This document shows, piece by piece, positions 30,409 to 38,771 of a stretch of 64,000 nt of DNA (its first letter is position 1; every line of letters begins with the position of its first letter). Made by a program: the position numbers and the translations under genes. Source of the stretch: a virus; the IMG/VR virus record IMGVR_UViG_3300017783_000015, positions 1 through 64,000 of that record; one strand, given 5' to 3'. The notes below the pieces were generated by a model. The model was given only the letters and a program-made list of their open reading frames with translations, was not told where the DNA came from and searched no databases.

Positions 30409-30555
30409 ATGAATGAAAATGACATAAGCTATATAATCTTTTTAATCATGAGCATTGGAATGGCATACATGATTGGGAAGCAAATCGGAATACGAGGGAC
30501 GATAGACTATTTAGAAGAAGAAGGATTACTTACTTTCGATGACTCTGAAAAATAG
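30409..30555 (+). CDS. Small membrane protein, leaderless
   Basis: A 48-residue ORF (MNENDISYIIFLIMSIGMAY) with one membrane helix and an acidic tail. The stop TAG is the TAG of the following promoter's AAAATAGTTC block. Confidence 0.65.
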   Translation: MNENDISYIIFLIMSIGMAYMIGKQIGIRGTIDYLEEEGLLTFDDSEK

Positions 30556-30558
30556 TTC

Positions 30559-30587
30559 TTGACACCGAGTTAAAAATTTGATATAAT
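30559..30587 (+). promoter_or_regulatory. Rightward promoter of the Hsp20-lysis operon
   Basis: AAAATAGTTC, TTGACA, 17 bp, TATAAT. A leader of about 85 bases with an AAGTGA/TCACTT hairpin follows. Confidence 0.87.
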
Positions 30588-30646
30588 TATTTTGTAAGTG
30601 ATAGGTTTCACTTGCGTATTGGTGCATCTACCGAAAGGAGATGTGA

Positions 30647-30676
30647 ATGTTTACTGAAAAGGAATTATGGAGATAA
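30647..30676 (+). CDS. Possible 9-residue leader peptide
   Basis: MFTEKELWR with an AAAGGAG site five bases before its ATG; its stop is 3 bases before the Hsp20 ATG. It may couple translation to hsp20. Confidence 0.35.
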   Translation: MFTEKELWR

Positions 30677-30679
30677 AAA

Positions 30680-31060
30680 ATGAGTATAGATTTAAGTAAA
30701 TTTTGGCTTGGATTGGATATGCCTACGCTTCCCACATATACGGAAACGAGCTATCCTAGATATAACTTAATAGCAGGGGACAACGATTATCGAATAGAAA
30801 TCGCAGTGCCTGGTTGGAAGAAAGAAGAATTGGAGATTGTCTTTGATAACAAAGAACTTCAAATCAAGGGTAAAAAAGAACACAAACTAGGTGATGATGA
30901 GCAGTTCGTTCATCAAGGTCTTAGTCTAAAATCTTTTGAGAGGAGATTTATTCTAAACGCCGACCTATTGGTAGATAAGGTAAGTCTACAAGACGGGTTA
31001 CTGACAATCAACTTATCACGAACTCCAGATTCTAAGAGGAAAGTCTTGGAGATAAATTGA
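30680..31060 (+). CDS. Hsp20/alpha-crystallin small heat shock protein
   Basis: A 126-residue chaperone with the alpha-crystallin core: YRIEIAVPGWKKEELEIVFD, LQIKGKKEH, a mid-domain SFERRFILNADLLVDKVS and the conserved DGLLTINLSR. The N-terminal arm is short, and no clear C-terminal I-x-I is seen apart from VLEIN. Hsp20 genes are frequent in marine T4-like phages, where they may protect virion assembly. Confidence 0.92.
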   Translation: MSIDLSKFWLGLDMPTLPTYTETSYPRYNLIAGDNDYRIEIAVPGWKKEELEIVFDNKELQIKGKKEHKLGDDEQFVHQGLSLKSFERRFILNADLLVDKVSLQDGLLTINLSRTPDSKRKVLEIN

Positions 31061-31061
31061 A

Positions 31062-31193
31062 ATGAAAGCAATCGCTTTAAAAGTTCGTGATACAATATGT
31101 GAGAATGGGGAGTTCTGTGAAGCTGTAAGCCAAATCTGTTTAATGAGTTTTGGTGCCAGTATCATAGGTTTAAACTTATCCTATCTTATATAG
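31062..31193 (+). CDS. Small cysteine-containing membrane peptide
   Basis: A 43-residue ORF (MKAIALKVRDTICENGEFCE) with a hydrophobic C-terminal half (ICLMSFGASIIGLNLSYLI). It directly follows hsp20 and precedes the lysozyme; a holin role is possible but unproven. Confidence 0.5.
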   Translation: MKAIALKVRDTICENGEFCEAVSQICLMSFGASIIGLNLSYLI

Positions 31194-31206
31194 ACTGTCA
31201 ACGATT

Positions 31207-31249
31207 AAGGGAGTGGCATGAGTGTACATAGTACGATTGTTACTCCCTT
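31207..31249 (+). promoter_or_regulatory. Hairpin just before the lysozyme ribosome site
   Basis: AAGGGAGT pairs with ACTCCCTT over 8 bp, with an inner GTACATAGTAC. It ends 4 bases before the TTAGGAG ribosome site and may delay or tune lysozyme translation. Confidence 0.5.
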
Positions 31250-31263
31250 GCTTAGGAGAAAGC

Positions 31264-31701
31264 ATGAAAATATCACAAAATGGATTAGAACTAATAAAAC
31301 ACTTTGAAGGGTGTGAACTAGAAGCATATAAATGTGCTGCTGGCGTATGGACTATAGGATATGGTCATATTAAAACAGCAGTAGAAGGTATGACTATAAG
31401 TCAGTCGTATGCTGACGAACTCCTTGATGGAGAGATAGTAGAGTATGAAGACTATGTAAATGCAGCTGTCACAGCTCCACTATCACAAGACCAATTTGAC
31501 GCACTAGTTAGCTGGACATTCAATCTAGGAAATGGAAACCTCAACGCCTCAACTATGTTGAAAGTGTTAAATCGAGGTGAGTATGAAGAAGTACCAGCTC
31601 AAATGAAGAGATGGAATAAAGCAGGTGGTAAGGTTCTTGAAGGACTTATTCGCCGTAGAGAAGCAGAGGCAAACCTGTTCGAGGGAAAGGAATGGACTTA
31701 A
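31264..31701 (+). CDS. GH24 lysozyme endolysin
   Basis: A 145-residue T4/P22-type muramidase. The start at MKISQNGLELIKHFEGCELE follows TTAGGAG. The catalytic Glu lies in FEGCELEAYKC and the Thr in GVWTIGYGH. The position of the usual catalytic Asp is Cys (YKC instead of YKD). QFDALVSWTFNLGNG and IRRREAEANLF are family hallmarks. No signal peptide, so it needs a holin. It starts the lysis cassette. Confidence 0.92.
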   Translation: MKISQNGLELIKHFEGCELEAYKCAAGVWTIGYGHIKTAVEGMTISQSYADELLDGEIVEYEDYVNAAVTAPLSQDQFDALVSWTFNLGNGNLNASTMLKVLNRGEYEEVPAQMKRWNKAGGKVLEGLIRRREAEANLFEGKEWT

Positions 31702-31916
31702 AAGAAATTTGGTTACAAATAAAGTACTATTTCTCGCCAAGATATAAGTTAAGTGTTAGTTATAATCACACATGGGGAGACGCTGACGATTCAACTTATA
31801 TAGTTCGCAAATTTTACAAAAAACAAGATAAATACCTTAGTTTCCTCACCGAGGACAAGGAAGTAGTTGAAATCCGAGGAGCAGAAGGATTAAACTATAG
31901 GATAGAGCAGTTATGA
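31692..31916 (+). CDS. Small conserved lysis-cassette neighbour
   Basis: A 74-residue protein (MDLKEIWLQIKYYFSPRYKL), beta-rich, overlapping the lysozyme end. Its place between lysozyme and spanins is constant in related marine phages as far as I recall; function unknown. Confidence 0.65.
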   Translation: MDLKEIWLQIKYYFSPRYKLSVSYNHTWGDADDSTYIVRKFYKKQDKYLSFLTEDKEVVEIRGAEGLNYRIEQL

Positions 31917-32056
31917 TAGAAAAACTTAAACTCAAACACATGAAGTTCATAAACAATATAAAAGTAAAGTATGAACTTAGTTTATATCAAATGTATTGGA
32001 TATGCTTTGGTAAAGGACTAATCATTGGAGGACTATTATGTATCAGTTTCTCCTAG
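31913..32056 (+). CDS. Small membrane protein, holin candidate
   Basis: A 47-residue ORF (MIEKLKLKHMKFINNIKVKY) with a C-terminal membrane helix (MYWICFGKGLIIGGLLCI). It overlaps the i-spanin start. Size and place suit a holin or pinholin, which the cytoplasmic lysozyme requires. Confidence 0.55.
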   Translation: MIEKLKLKHMKFINNIKVKYELSLYQMYWICFGKGLIIGGLLCISFS

Positions 32057-32448
32057 CAATCATACTAGCCTTAGGTTTAAGCACCTATTGGTTATGGAAT
32101 GAGAACACAACCTTAGTAGCAAACAATGCAAAGTTGGAAGGAGCTGTCCAACTACAAGAAGAAGCAATAAGCTCACTACAAAATGATTTTGCAAAACAAA
32201 CAAAAGCATTAACAGGATTACAAAGTAAGAATAACGAAATCGAGTTAGAAATGAATCGTTATTTAGATATATTTAAAAGGCACAACTTAACGAAGTTAGC
32301 CGCAGCAAAGCCTGGTCTAATCGAGACTAGAGCTAACAAAGCAACAAAAGAGGTATTTGATGGAATTGAACAAGATAGCCGTGACATCGATGCTGCTGAT
32401 GATAGTATCATCGTGCAGCCTGTTACCAACGAAGACATTAGAGGTTAG
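32038..32448 (+). CDS. Rz-type inner-membrane spanin
   Basis: A 136-residue protein: N-terminal membrane anchor (FLLAIILALGLSTYWLW), then a periplasmic coiled coil (LEGAVQLQEEAISSLQNDFA) and a tail with KRHNLTKLAAAKPGLIETR. It pairs with the o-spanin to fuse inner and outer membranes at the last step of lysis, which implies a Gram-negative host. Confidence 0.85.
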   Translation: MYQFLLAIILALGLSTYWLWNENTTLVANNAKLEGAVQLQEEAISSLQNDFAKQTKALTGLQSKNNEIELEMNRYLDIFKRHNLTKLAAAKPGLIETRANKATKEVFDGIEQDSRDIDAADDSIIVQPVTNEDIRG

Positions 32449-32725
32449 TGCCAAGCCTATAGAAAGGCAGATAGCACAACCCGTTCTCCCAAGAGAGATA
32501 GATTTAAAAGACCCATACTGGTATGTGGTTAGTGATAAGAACTTGGAAGAGTTTTTAGCAAGAGTAGAGAAAGACCAAGGACAAGTGGTGTTTTTCGCTA
32601 TGTCAGTTCCTGATTATGAACTCATGGCATACAACACACAAGAGTTAAAACGATACATTCGTGAACTCAAAGAGGTAGTAATATACTATCGTGAAGTAAC
32701 AACCAATGAAGCAAGTACAGATTAG
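32360..32725 (+). CDS. Rz1-type outer-membrane spanin lipoprotein
   Basis: Start taken at MELNKIAVTSMLLMIVSSCS, a lipoprotein signal with lipobox VSSC. The mature part has a Pro-containing segment (QPVLPREIDLKDPYWYVV) and a C-terminal helix (LKRYIRELKEVVIYYR). The first 89 bases are embedded in the Rz gene in another frame, the classic nested spanin layout. Confidence 0.85.
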   Translation: MELNKIAVTSMLLMIVSSCSLLPTKTLEVSAKPIERQIAQPVLPREIDLKDPYWYVVSDKNLEEFLARVEKDQGQVVFFAMSVPDYELMAYNTQELKRYIRELKEVVIYYREVTTNEASTD

Positions 32726-33323
32726 AGAACATCAGATAATACAAAGACTAGATTTAATAGCAGAGGACTTTTTAAGATTGCCCCATCAGTGGCAACATAC
32801 TCCACTACCAAAGACAACAGCAGCAGACCTTAAAGAGTGCATGGATGATGAAAACAATAGTGGTTATCCTAAGAAAAGTAATAATTTAGATTATGCTGGC
32901 AGAGCAGTTAGTAGGAATTATAAAGATAGAACCAATGCTTTTATAGGCTCAGTAAAACAATTAACTGATAATAAGTCATGGTATTGGGATAGTATGGTAT
33001 TCCAAGTTCCAGAAACAGGCTGGACAGCATGGCATAATGGAGGCAATAAGCCTAGATACTTTGTTAGATTCATACACAATAGTGGAGTTGGATTTACAAA
33101 TTACATTAAAGATGGTAAAAGAACAAAAATAGAGGATAACCATAACCCAGAAACTACTAAAAACTGGACTTGTATTACTGGTTATTTAGACGGCAACACT
33201 ACATGGATGAGTGATAGAAACTTAGGTAGCCACCCTAGAGTAATATTTGACCTATCAATAGACGGAAAATATCATGAATCTGTAAAGCAATTTATAGAGT
33301 TCATAGAAACAATCCATGTTTAA
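32706..33323 (+). CDS. Phage protein resembling a 2OG-oxygenase fold
   Basis: A 205-residue protein with a segment VPETGWTAWHNGGNKPRYFV near residue 100 and a late DLSIDG. The H-N-G-G and R-F-I-H pattern plus a double-stranded-beta-helix rhythm suggest an aspartyl/asparaginyl-hydroxylase-like fold, but a full H-x-D...H set is not clear. Moderately speculative. Confidence 0.6.
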   Translation: MKQVQIREHQIIQRLDLIAEDFLRLPHQWQHTPLPKTTAADLKECMDDENNSGYPKKSNNLDYAGRAVSRNYKDRTNAFIGSVKQLTDNKSWYWDSMVFQVPETGWTAWHNGGNKPRYFVRFIHNSGVGFTNYIKDGKRTKIEDNHNPETTKNWTCITGYLDGNTTWMSDRNLGSHPRVIFDLSIDGKYHESVKQFIEFIETIHV

Positions 33324-33579
33324 AAATTTATTTACAATGCTCATGTGGAAGAGAGACATGGAGCAACACTCAAAATGGTTTGACAAGAACGAACCAGCAC
33401 AGGCACGATTTGAAGAAAACGAAGAGTGGCTAGAAGAATTAGAGGATAGGATAATCTCATTAGAAAAAGATTGCCACCCACCAAAAGAATTGTGTGAATT
33501 TGATTCATACGAAGAACATATGAATAACATCAAAAAAATGATAAAAGATGAACTTAATACTCAGTCAAGACAAAAATAA
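33316..33579 (+). CDS. Small coiled-coil protein
   Basis: An 87-residue acidic helical protein (FEENEEWLEELEDRIISLEK). Overlaps both neighbours. No function seen. Confidence 0.6.
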   Translation: MFKNLFTMLMWKRDMEQHSKWFDKNEPAQARFEENEEWLEELEDRIISLEKDCHPPKELCEFDSYEEHMNNIKKMIKDELNTQSRQK

Positions 33580-34195
33580 CTTATCAGACCTATGTGGACA
33601 CATAGAAAACTTCCTGTCTGACACAGAGATTAACGACTTTTATTCCCACCAAACAAAAGAATTTAAACCAGCAATAACCAGATACAGAGGATTAGACAAG
33701 TCTATAAGAGATTGTGATAAACTTAGTGGAGCAACTATACCTAAGTGGTTAGGAGAAAAGCTCAATCAAGCAATCAGTATGTACAATGACAAAACATACC
33801 AGTTTGACCTATACCCTATTGATTCAGAACATCATGAGTTTAACATAGTAAGATACAAAAAGAAAGGACAATTTTTTACTGCACACAGAGACTGTAGACC
33901 AATGTTAAATCACATTCATCTCAGAAGGTCAATGAGAAAAATAAGTATTAGTGTGCAATTGACTGATGGATATACAGGTGGAGATTTAGAGATTGCAGAA
34001 TCATTTAGACAAAAAGATATACTCGGAGGAGAGCTAACACCCCCTAACGAGTTTAGACACAAATTTAAAAGTATGAAGAATAAAGGAAGTTTAACAATAT
34101 TTACATCATTTCATATGCACGAAAGCAAACCACTGGAATCAGGATTGAGAGATGTATTAGTATGTTTTATACGAGGAGAAACTAAAGTATGGTAG
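33548..34195 (+). CDS. 2OG-Fe(II) oxygenase (prolyl 4-hydroxylase type)
   Basis: A 215-residue protein with the P4H-like site: FFTAHRDCRP near residue 113 (His, Asp), ISVQLTDGYTGGDLEIAES near 140 and TSFHMHESKPLESGLRDVLV near 190 with the second His and the 2OG-binding Arg. The family hydroxylates protein side chains, small molecules or bases. One of several in this arm. Confidence 0.85.
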   Translation: MNLILSQDKNNLSDLCGHIENFLSDTEINDFYSHQTKEFKPAITRYRGLDKSIRDCDKLSGATIPKWLGEKLNQAISMYNDKTYQFDLYPIDSEHHEFNIVRYKKKGQFFTAHRDCRPMLNHIHLRRSMRKISISVQLTDGYTGGDLEIAESFRQKDILGGELTPPNEFRHKFKSMKNKGSLTIFTSFHMHESKPLESGLRDVLVCFIRGETKVW

Positions 34196-34716
34196 CACAG
34201 AGTATCATTGATTTAGCAAATGAAGTAATAGAGTGGATGGACGGACAAAGAGATAGTCAGTTTCCTTTCTGTGATTCCTATTTAATGTGGCATGATTTTT
34301 CAGGAACTAAGTTTAACGATATAGAAACATACAACTGTACTTTTCCATACTGGAGAGAGCATGGTAACACTGTAATGGAAGACATCATGATTACAGGAAC
34401 TTTCAAAGAACAAATAGCAAAAATAATGATAGTCAAAGGAACAGAAAAGGGTATTATGATACCTAATCACCCAGCTTGTAGACAACAGACCTTCGTAATT
34501 AAGGGAGATATTGATTTTATCTTAGGTAAAGACCCAGTAAGATTGCTCAATACACTAGAAGTAAATGATTACAAACTATTTCCTTGGGCAAGTAGAAAAC
34601 TCGACCATAAAATAGTAAGAAAAGGTGGTCATATATCAGTTGGAAATCTATGGAACTACAACGCACATTTAAAAGAGGGGGATATAATAGTTCATGTCAC
34701 ACACTATGATAAGTGA
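34189..34716 (+). CDS. Hypothetical protein, possibly cupin-like
   Basis: A 175-residue beta-rich protein (MVAQSIIDLANEVIEWMDGQ) with RKGGHISVGNLWNYNAHLKE near the end. Position among oxygenases hints at a cupin-like fold, but no metal site is evident. Confidence 0.55.
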   Translation: MVAQSIIDLANEVIEWMDGQRDSQFPFCDSYLMWHDFSGTKFNDIETYNCTFPYWREHGNTVMEDIMITGTFKEQIAKIMIVKGTEKGIMIPNHPACRQQTFVIKGDIDFILGKDPVRLLNTLEVNDYKLFPWASRKLDHKIVRKGGHISVGNLWNYNAHLKEGDIIVHVTHYDK

Positions 34717-35539
34717 AGAAGATTGGGAGATAACTCCACAATTTAAAAGAGATAACTGGGATAACGAACCAATTCGTTTATTTGTTGGAACAAGTGAAAC
34801 TTTTGATAGACACCCAGAGCAAATATATCTATACAGTATACTAAGAAATACTGACCACCCTGTAGAAGTCACTTGGCTTAGACCAAGTATGTTCCCTGAT
34901 TGGACAAGACAAGGATGGGGAACACCATTTACTTGTTTTAGATATGCAATACCAGAGATGTGTAATTTTAAAGGAAGAGCCTTGTATACTGACTGCGATA
35001 TGATAAACTTTAGAGATATACAACATCTTTGGAGAACAGACTTAAAAGGTAAACCTTTTGGAATGGTCTGGGATGCACTACAAATGAATTCAGATAAATT
35101 TAAAGGCACTGACCACGAAAGAGGTTGGTGGTGTGATAGTGTCATGTTGATAGATTGTGAAAAAGCAAAAGAATACATACACCCTATAAAAGAACAAGCA
35201 AAGTGGCCTACAACATATAAATGGGATTTCATGGCAGGTATAGGTTCTCCCTTCAAAGAGAAATCAAAAGAGATAGTGCAGGAACTAGATGCAAGATGGA
35301 ACTCATTTGATGGTGCTGATACAGCATTTCCATACAAAAAACCATACCCAATGGATGATAAAGAACAGTTAGCCTTAGAAGAAATATGGCAAGTGCATTT
35401 GACAGCGTTAAGCTATCAACCTTGGCATCCGAAGTACTCTCCTCATGCAAAAGCTAGTCATAAACGACAAGACATAATGGAGGTGTATTGGAAGTATAGT
35501 AGGGAGTTGAAAACATTGGAGAAGTTAAGTGAGATTTGA
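34694..35539 (+). CDS. Glycosyltransferase-like protein (GT-A fold, GT8-like)
   Basis: A 281-residue protein: IRLFVGTSETFDRHPEQIYL at the start, FTCFRYAIPEMCNFKGRALY and then the D-x-D site in TDCDMINF near residue 100, with WWCDSVMLIDCE later. The layout is that of GT-A glycosyltransferases using a nucleotide sugar and metal. Acceptor could be LPS, a virion glycan or a modified base. Confidence 0.8.
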   Translation: MSHTMISEEDWEITPQFKRDNWDNEPIRLFVGTSETFDRHPEQIYLYSILRNTDHPVEVTWLRPSMFPDWTRQGWGTPFTCFRYAIPEMCNFKGRALYTDCDMINFRDIQHLWRTDLKGKPFGMVWDALQMNSDKFKGTDHERGWWCDSVMLIDCEKAKEYIHPIKEQAKWPTTYKWDFMAGIGSPFKEKSKEIVQELDARWNSFDGADTAFPYKKPYPMDDKEQLALEEIWQVHLTALSYQPWHPKYSPHAKASHKRQDIMEVYWKYSRELKTLEKLSEI

Positions 35540-36215
35540 AGAACTAATTCATCCCATCGGGGTTGATGAGTTTCACTTAAAATACAAGGGGAAGAAACAT
35601 TTTTACATCAAACGGAAAGATAATCCGTTTGTAAAACATTTTAGTTGGGAAGAACTAGATAACTATCTCAATCAGATAAGTATAGGAACTTGGGATAGAA
35701 CACCACAGCTACAGGTAGTGTTGCCTGACGGAAAGAAGTGGTGTAAGAAAAAAGACAAGACTAAAAAGACACGCACAGAACTTTGGAATCTGTGGAATAA
35801 TGGAAGTAGTTTCATACTCACACTTAGTGAGTTCTTAAGTGAAACTATGTGGAAGCAATGTCAAGAGTTTGAAAAACATTACGGTGTTGGTCAAGCAAAC
35901 ATTTACTGCAGTAAGCAGGAAGATGCTAAGTGCTTTCCCATTCATGCAGATTCTACTGACAACTTTTTATTTCATGTATCTGGTAAAATACGCTGGTACA
36001 TTTATGAGGAGTTTGCAGAAAAGGGAGGTCGCTGGGAAGATGCTACTTTGGAAGAAGTAGTAGATTTAGATGATGGCGACTTACTTTACATACCGAAAGG
36101 TAAGTATCATAGAGTGGATACTCTAAGCCCACGAATATCAATTAGCTTTCACTTTCAGGACCGAAGTGAAGGTAACCCATATTATAGGAAGAATTGGTAT
36201 AACTGGAAACCATAG
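35529..36215 (+). CDS. JmjC/cupin-type 2OG oxygenase
   Basis: A 228-residue protein. FPIHADSTDNFLFHVSGKIR near residue 137 gives the H-x-D pair and GDLLYIPKGKYHRVDTLSPR near 183 gives the distal His, typical of JmjC (cupin_8) hydroxylases. GTG start in the ATGA-like overlap with the glycosyltransferase. Such enzymes hydroxylate proteins, including ribosomal ones. Confidence 0.85.
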   Translation: MRFEELIHPIGVDEFHLKYKGKKHFYIKRKDNPFVKHFSWEELDNYLNQISIGTWDRTPQLQVVLPDGKKWCKKKDKTKKTRTELWNLWNNGSSFILTLSEFLSETMWKQCQEFEKHYGVGQANIYCSKQEDAKCFPIHADSTDNFLFHVSGKIRWYIYEEFAEKGGRWEDATLEEVVDLDDGDLLYIPKGKYHRVDTLSPRISISFHFQDRSEGNPYYRKNWYNWKP

Positions 36216-36224
36216 GAGATTACT

Positions 36225-36599
36225 ATGGCAGAAGGAAGTGATAATTCACGAAATGAAGTCGAAATAGATTTAGACAAGTATATGGCTCTCATAGAGAAGT
36301 TAGACAAGTCTGAAGATATGATAAAAGAAATGCAACTCGAGGCTGCAGCAGCCAAGAAAAGACTTGCACCTCCTAAACGAAAGTTTATGGACTTATTTCT
36401 TGACGACAATGATGTTAATGAGAAGGCTATAATTGGCTTTATCGCATTCTTTATGCTTATTGTTTTCGCTGGGTGTGACTTAGTAACGGCGTTCTGGGGA
36501 CAGGACTTAGTAATTAGTGACACCATATTCACAAGCCTCGTAGTGATTACACTAGGAAGTTTTGGAATCAGTGAAGCAGGAAGAGCATTTGGAAAGTGA
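36225..36599 (+). CDS. Membrane protein with coiled coil
   Basis: A 124-residue protein: a charged helical N-terminal half (LDKSEDMIKEMQLEAAAAKK) and two membrane helices at about 70-88 and 100-118 (VVITLGSFGISEAGRAFGK at the end). Holin or superinfection roles are possible. Confidence 0.65.
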   Translation: MAEGSDNSRNEVEIDLDKYMALIEKLDKSEDMIKEMQLEAAAAKKRLAPPKRKFMDLFLDDNDVNEKAIIGFIAFFMLIVFAGCDLVTAFWGQDLVISDTIFTSLVVITLGSFGISEAGRAFGK

Positions 36600-36982
36600 T
36601 AACAGCAAAATTATTTATAGACTTTGAATTAATTGAAAAACAGTATGAACCAGCAATGATTCATACTACGGATATATTCTGTCCTGTTTCTCATAGAAAG
36701 GAACAGGATGGGTATGCCCAACTCCGACAGGATGTACTCAGCAATGGGATGAAGCATCCTGTCATCTTAATTCCTAATACAGAAAACAACTATCAGTTAG
36801 CAATAAGACAAGTAAATGCTGAGTATATTGTTGACAGAGTAAAGACTAAATATTTATGTATGTATGGAAATCAAAGATTAGACATATACAAGGACGCTTC
36901 CTTCAGTTATATATGGAGTGTGGTAACTGAAAATGTGGAGTGGTCACATGCTGTATTCCTAGAACTAAAAAATAGTTCTTGA
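36596..36982 (+). CDS. ParB/sulfiredoxin-like nuclease-fold protein
   Basis: A 128-residue protein from a GTG start. YAQLRQDVLSNGMKHPVILI is ParB-like, followed by YLCMYGNQRLDIYKD, where G-x-Q/H-R-L is the core ParB/Srx motif. It ends in KNSS, coded by the AAAATAGTTCTTGACA block of the next promoter. A paralogue-like protein lies at 52424-52903. Confidence 0.65.
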   Translation: MITAKLFIDFELIEKQYEPAMIHTTDIFCPVSHRKEQDGYAQLRQDVLSNGMKHPVILIPNTENNYQLAIRQVNAEYIVDRVKTKYLCMYGNQRLDIYKDASFSYIWSVVTENVEWSHAVFLELKNSS

Positions 36983-37007
36983 CACGAACAAAAAATTTCT
37001 GTATAAT
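36979..37007 (+). promoter_or_regulatory. Rightward promoter, leaderless output
   Basis: AAAATAGTTC, TTGACA, 17 bp, TATAAT; the upstream gene's stop codon lies in TTGACA and the next ATG is 6 bases after TATAAT. Confidence 0.9.
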
Positions 37008-37013
37008 ATACAT

Positions 37014-37166
37014 ATGAATGAAAATACAACAAACAAAAAAACTTGTCAGATGTGGAACTCAGAAACACAGTCCTTTGAGACTTGGTACTGGGATAACTGC
37101 GAACATTGTGATACATTAGTAGACCACAAAACAGGCGAGTGTAAACAATATAAGTGCTGGATATAA
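37014..37166 (+). CDS. Small zinc-ribbon protein, leaderless
   Basis: A 50-residue ORF (MNENTTNKKTCQMWNSETQS) with CEHCDTL and CKQYKCWI, plus an earlier Cys; a zinc site is likely. Starts 6 bases after TATAAT. Confidence 0.6.
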   Translation: MNENTTNKKTCQMWNSETQSFETWYWDNCEHCDTLVDHKTGECKQYKCWI

Positions 37167-37167
37167 T

Positions 37168-37764
37168 ATGAATTTATTTTACTTAGACGAAGATTTAGAC
37201 AAGTGTGCTGAATACCATGTGGATAAACACATAGTAAAGATGCCACTTGAAGCTGCACAGCTTTTGTGTACTGCTGTCTGGGTAGACCATGTACTTGGCT
37301 TTGTTCCCCGTGCTTTGAACAAAGAAGAAAGTAAAATCCTCAACGAGGAGAAAGCAAAAATCAAAGACTTACCAATGGAAGAGAGACCATTGACACCTTA
37401 CTTACCAATGATGTACAACCATCCTTGCACAATATGGACTAGGTCATCTCTTGACAACTTTGAATGGACTCATTGTTATGCAAATGCACTAAATGACGAG
37501 TATCATTATCGTTATGGTAAGCAACACAAGTCGATAGTAGAAGTAGTAAACAAACTGCCTGAGCCAAAGAATATGGAGCGTCTAGGACAGACTCCATTCG
37601 GAATGGCTATGCCAGATGAGTTGAAAGACGAAGCGGATGTTGTAGGCAGTTATCGACTCTATTATCACACAGACAAGGCGACATTCGCCAAGTGGTCACA
37701 CCGAGACAAACCCCATTGGTGGGATGAAGGTCTCGCATGGTATGACCAACGGATAACAAGATGA
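37168..37764 (+). CDS. Pyrimidine-dimer-glycosylase-like family protein
   Basis: A 198-residue protein with MNLFYLDEDLDKCAEYHVDK, then HIVKMPLEAAQLLCTAV and PCTIWTRSSLDNFEWTHCYA. It belongs to a phage family that is often linked to the T4 endonuclease V-like Pyr_excise group. Whether it cuts UV damage is not shown by the sequence. Confidence 0.65.
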   Translation: MNLFYLDEDLDKCAEYHVDKHIVKMPLEAAQLLCTAVWVDHVLGFVPRALNKEESKILNEEKAKIKDLPMEERPLTPYLPMMYNHPCTIWTRSSLDNFEWTHCYANALNDEYHYRYGKQHKSIVEVVNKLPEPKNMERLGQTPFGMAMPDELKDEADVVGSYRLYYHTDKATFAKWSHRDKPHWWDEGLAWYDQRITR

Positions 37765-37955
37765 TTAAAGTAGAAAGCGAAGGCTATACCTTTACATTTA
37801 ATGACGGAACAACAGAAGAACAACAGCAAGAAGCAATCAAAAGACATCTAGCAAAGAGCAGATGGTTTAGACCGATTGTTATGCACAAGAAAGATGGCAA
37901 TATTGTACATCTAGGAAATGGAGTAAGAAAACATGGCAAAAGACATACCTCTTGA
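37761..37955 (+). CDS. Small hypothetical protein
   Basis: A 64-residue protein (MIKVESEGYTFTFNDGTTEE) with a beta start and basic tail. Overlaps both neighbours. Confidence 0.55.
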   Translation: MIKVESEGYTFTFNDGTTEEQQQEAIKRHLAKSRWFRPIVMHKKDGNIVHLGNGVRKHGKRHTS

Positions 37956-38148
37956 TGTATTATTGGGAGTCAAAAAAGAACCTATAAATACTATGGAACA
38001 TAGAGATATGATTCGTGTAAATCTAAACAAACAAAGAGAAGTCACCGAGCAAGAAATTTCTTTGCTTCAGGGTCAATTAGACTCTAAGAAAGAATACCTT
38101 GCAAAGATAGAGGGCGGACTTGATGTACTTGATGAATTAAGCAAGTGA
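37933..38148 (+). CDS. Small coiled-coil protein
   Basis: A 71-residue protein with heptads in EQEISLLQGQLDSKKEYLAK. Overlaps the next GTG start. No function seen. Confidence 0.6.
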   Translation: MAKDIPLDVLLGVKKEPINTMEHRDMIRVNLNKQREVTEQEISLLQGQLDSKKEYLAKIEGGLDVLDELSK

Positions 38149-38771
38149 TAGTAATAAAGGACGATTTTTACGCTTACCCAGACGAGGTCAGAAAAGAAGC
38201 CTTGTCTATGTTTTTTAGACCAGGGCGCAGGGAACGAAGAACTATGTTTCCAGGGCGTCGCACTAAGTCATCCTTCAGTAATGAGAACTTCATTTATTGT
38301 AGGAATAGGTGGGAGAATATGCTTAACGCAAAAATGCAATATTTTCCTAGAAGAAATAGTAATACAGCTTTTACATTGTCAGAGCATGATGATGCAAACT
38401 GGAACTGGGTACACCATGACTGTTCAGGATTCTTAGAGAATACTAGCAAAGACATGAGAGGTCAAGCGTACGCAGCAGTTATATATCTAAGCCCTAACGC
38501 AGATGTTAGAAAAGGTACAGGATTATTCCAGTCTATAAAGACAGGAAAAGTACATAAGAATGACGAACTAAGTAAAGGCAAAGGTATGTTCAAACAAATG
38601 TGGAAAGAGGACGGAGAGTTCTTAATGCACACTTATGTTGGGAACATCTATAACAGATGTGTTTTGTACCCTGCACACTATTGGCACGCTCCATTCTGTG
38701 CGGGATATGGACACGACAAAGCTACTGGACGATTAGTTCAGGTTGGCTTTTTTACGATAAACAAAAAATGA
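38145..38771 (+). CDS. DUF6445-like 2OG-type oxygenase
   Basis: A 208-residue protein from a GTG start. WNWVHHDCSGFLEN near residue 87 and AYAAVIYLSPNAD near 107, then RCVLYPAHYWHAPFCAGYGH near 170 give a distant His and core strands as in DUF6445 proteins, a 2OG-oxygenase-like group of phages and bacteria. Substrate unknown. Confidence 0.75.
   Translation: MIVIKDDFYAYPDEVRKEALSMFFRPGRRERRTMFPGRRTKSSFSNENFIYCRNRWENMLNAKMQYFPRRNSNTAFTLSEHDDANWNWVHHDCSGFLENTSKDMRGQAYAAVIYLSPNADVRKGTGLFQSIKTGKVHKNDELSKGKGMFKQMWKEDGEFLMHTYVGNIYNRCVLYPAHYWHAPFCAGYGHDKATGRLVQVGFFTINKK

Noticed and set aside
34669-35337. Leftward frame of 222 codons opposite the glycosyltransferase
   Set aside because: It is antisense to a gene with clear GT-A motifs and lacks its own ribosome site or promoter.
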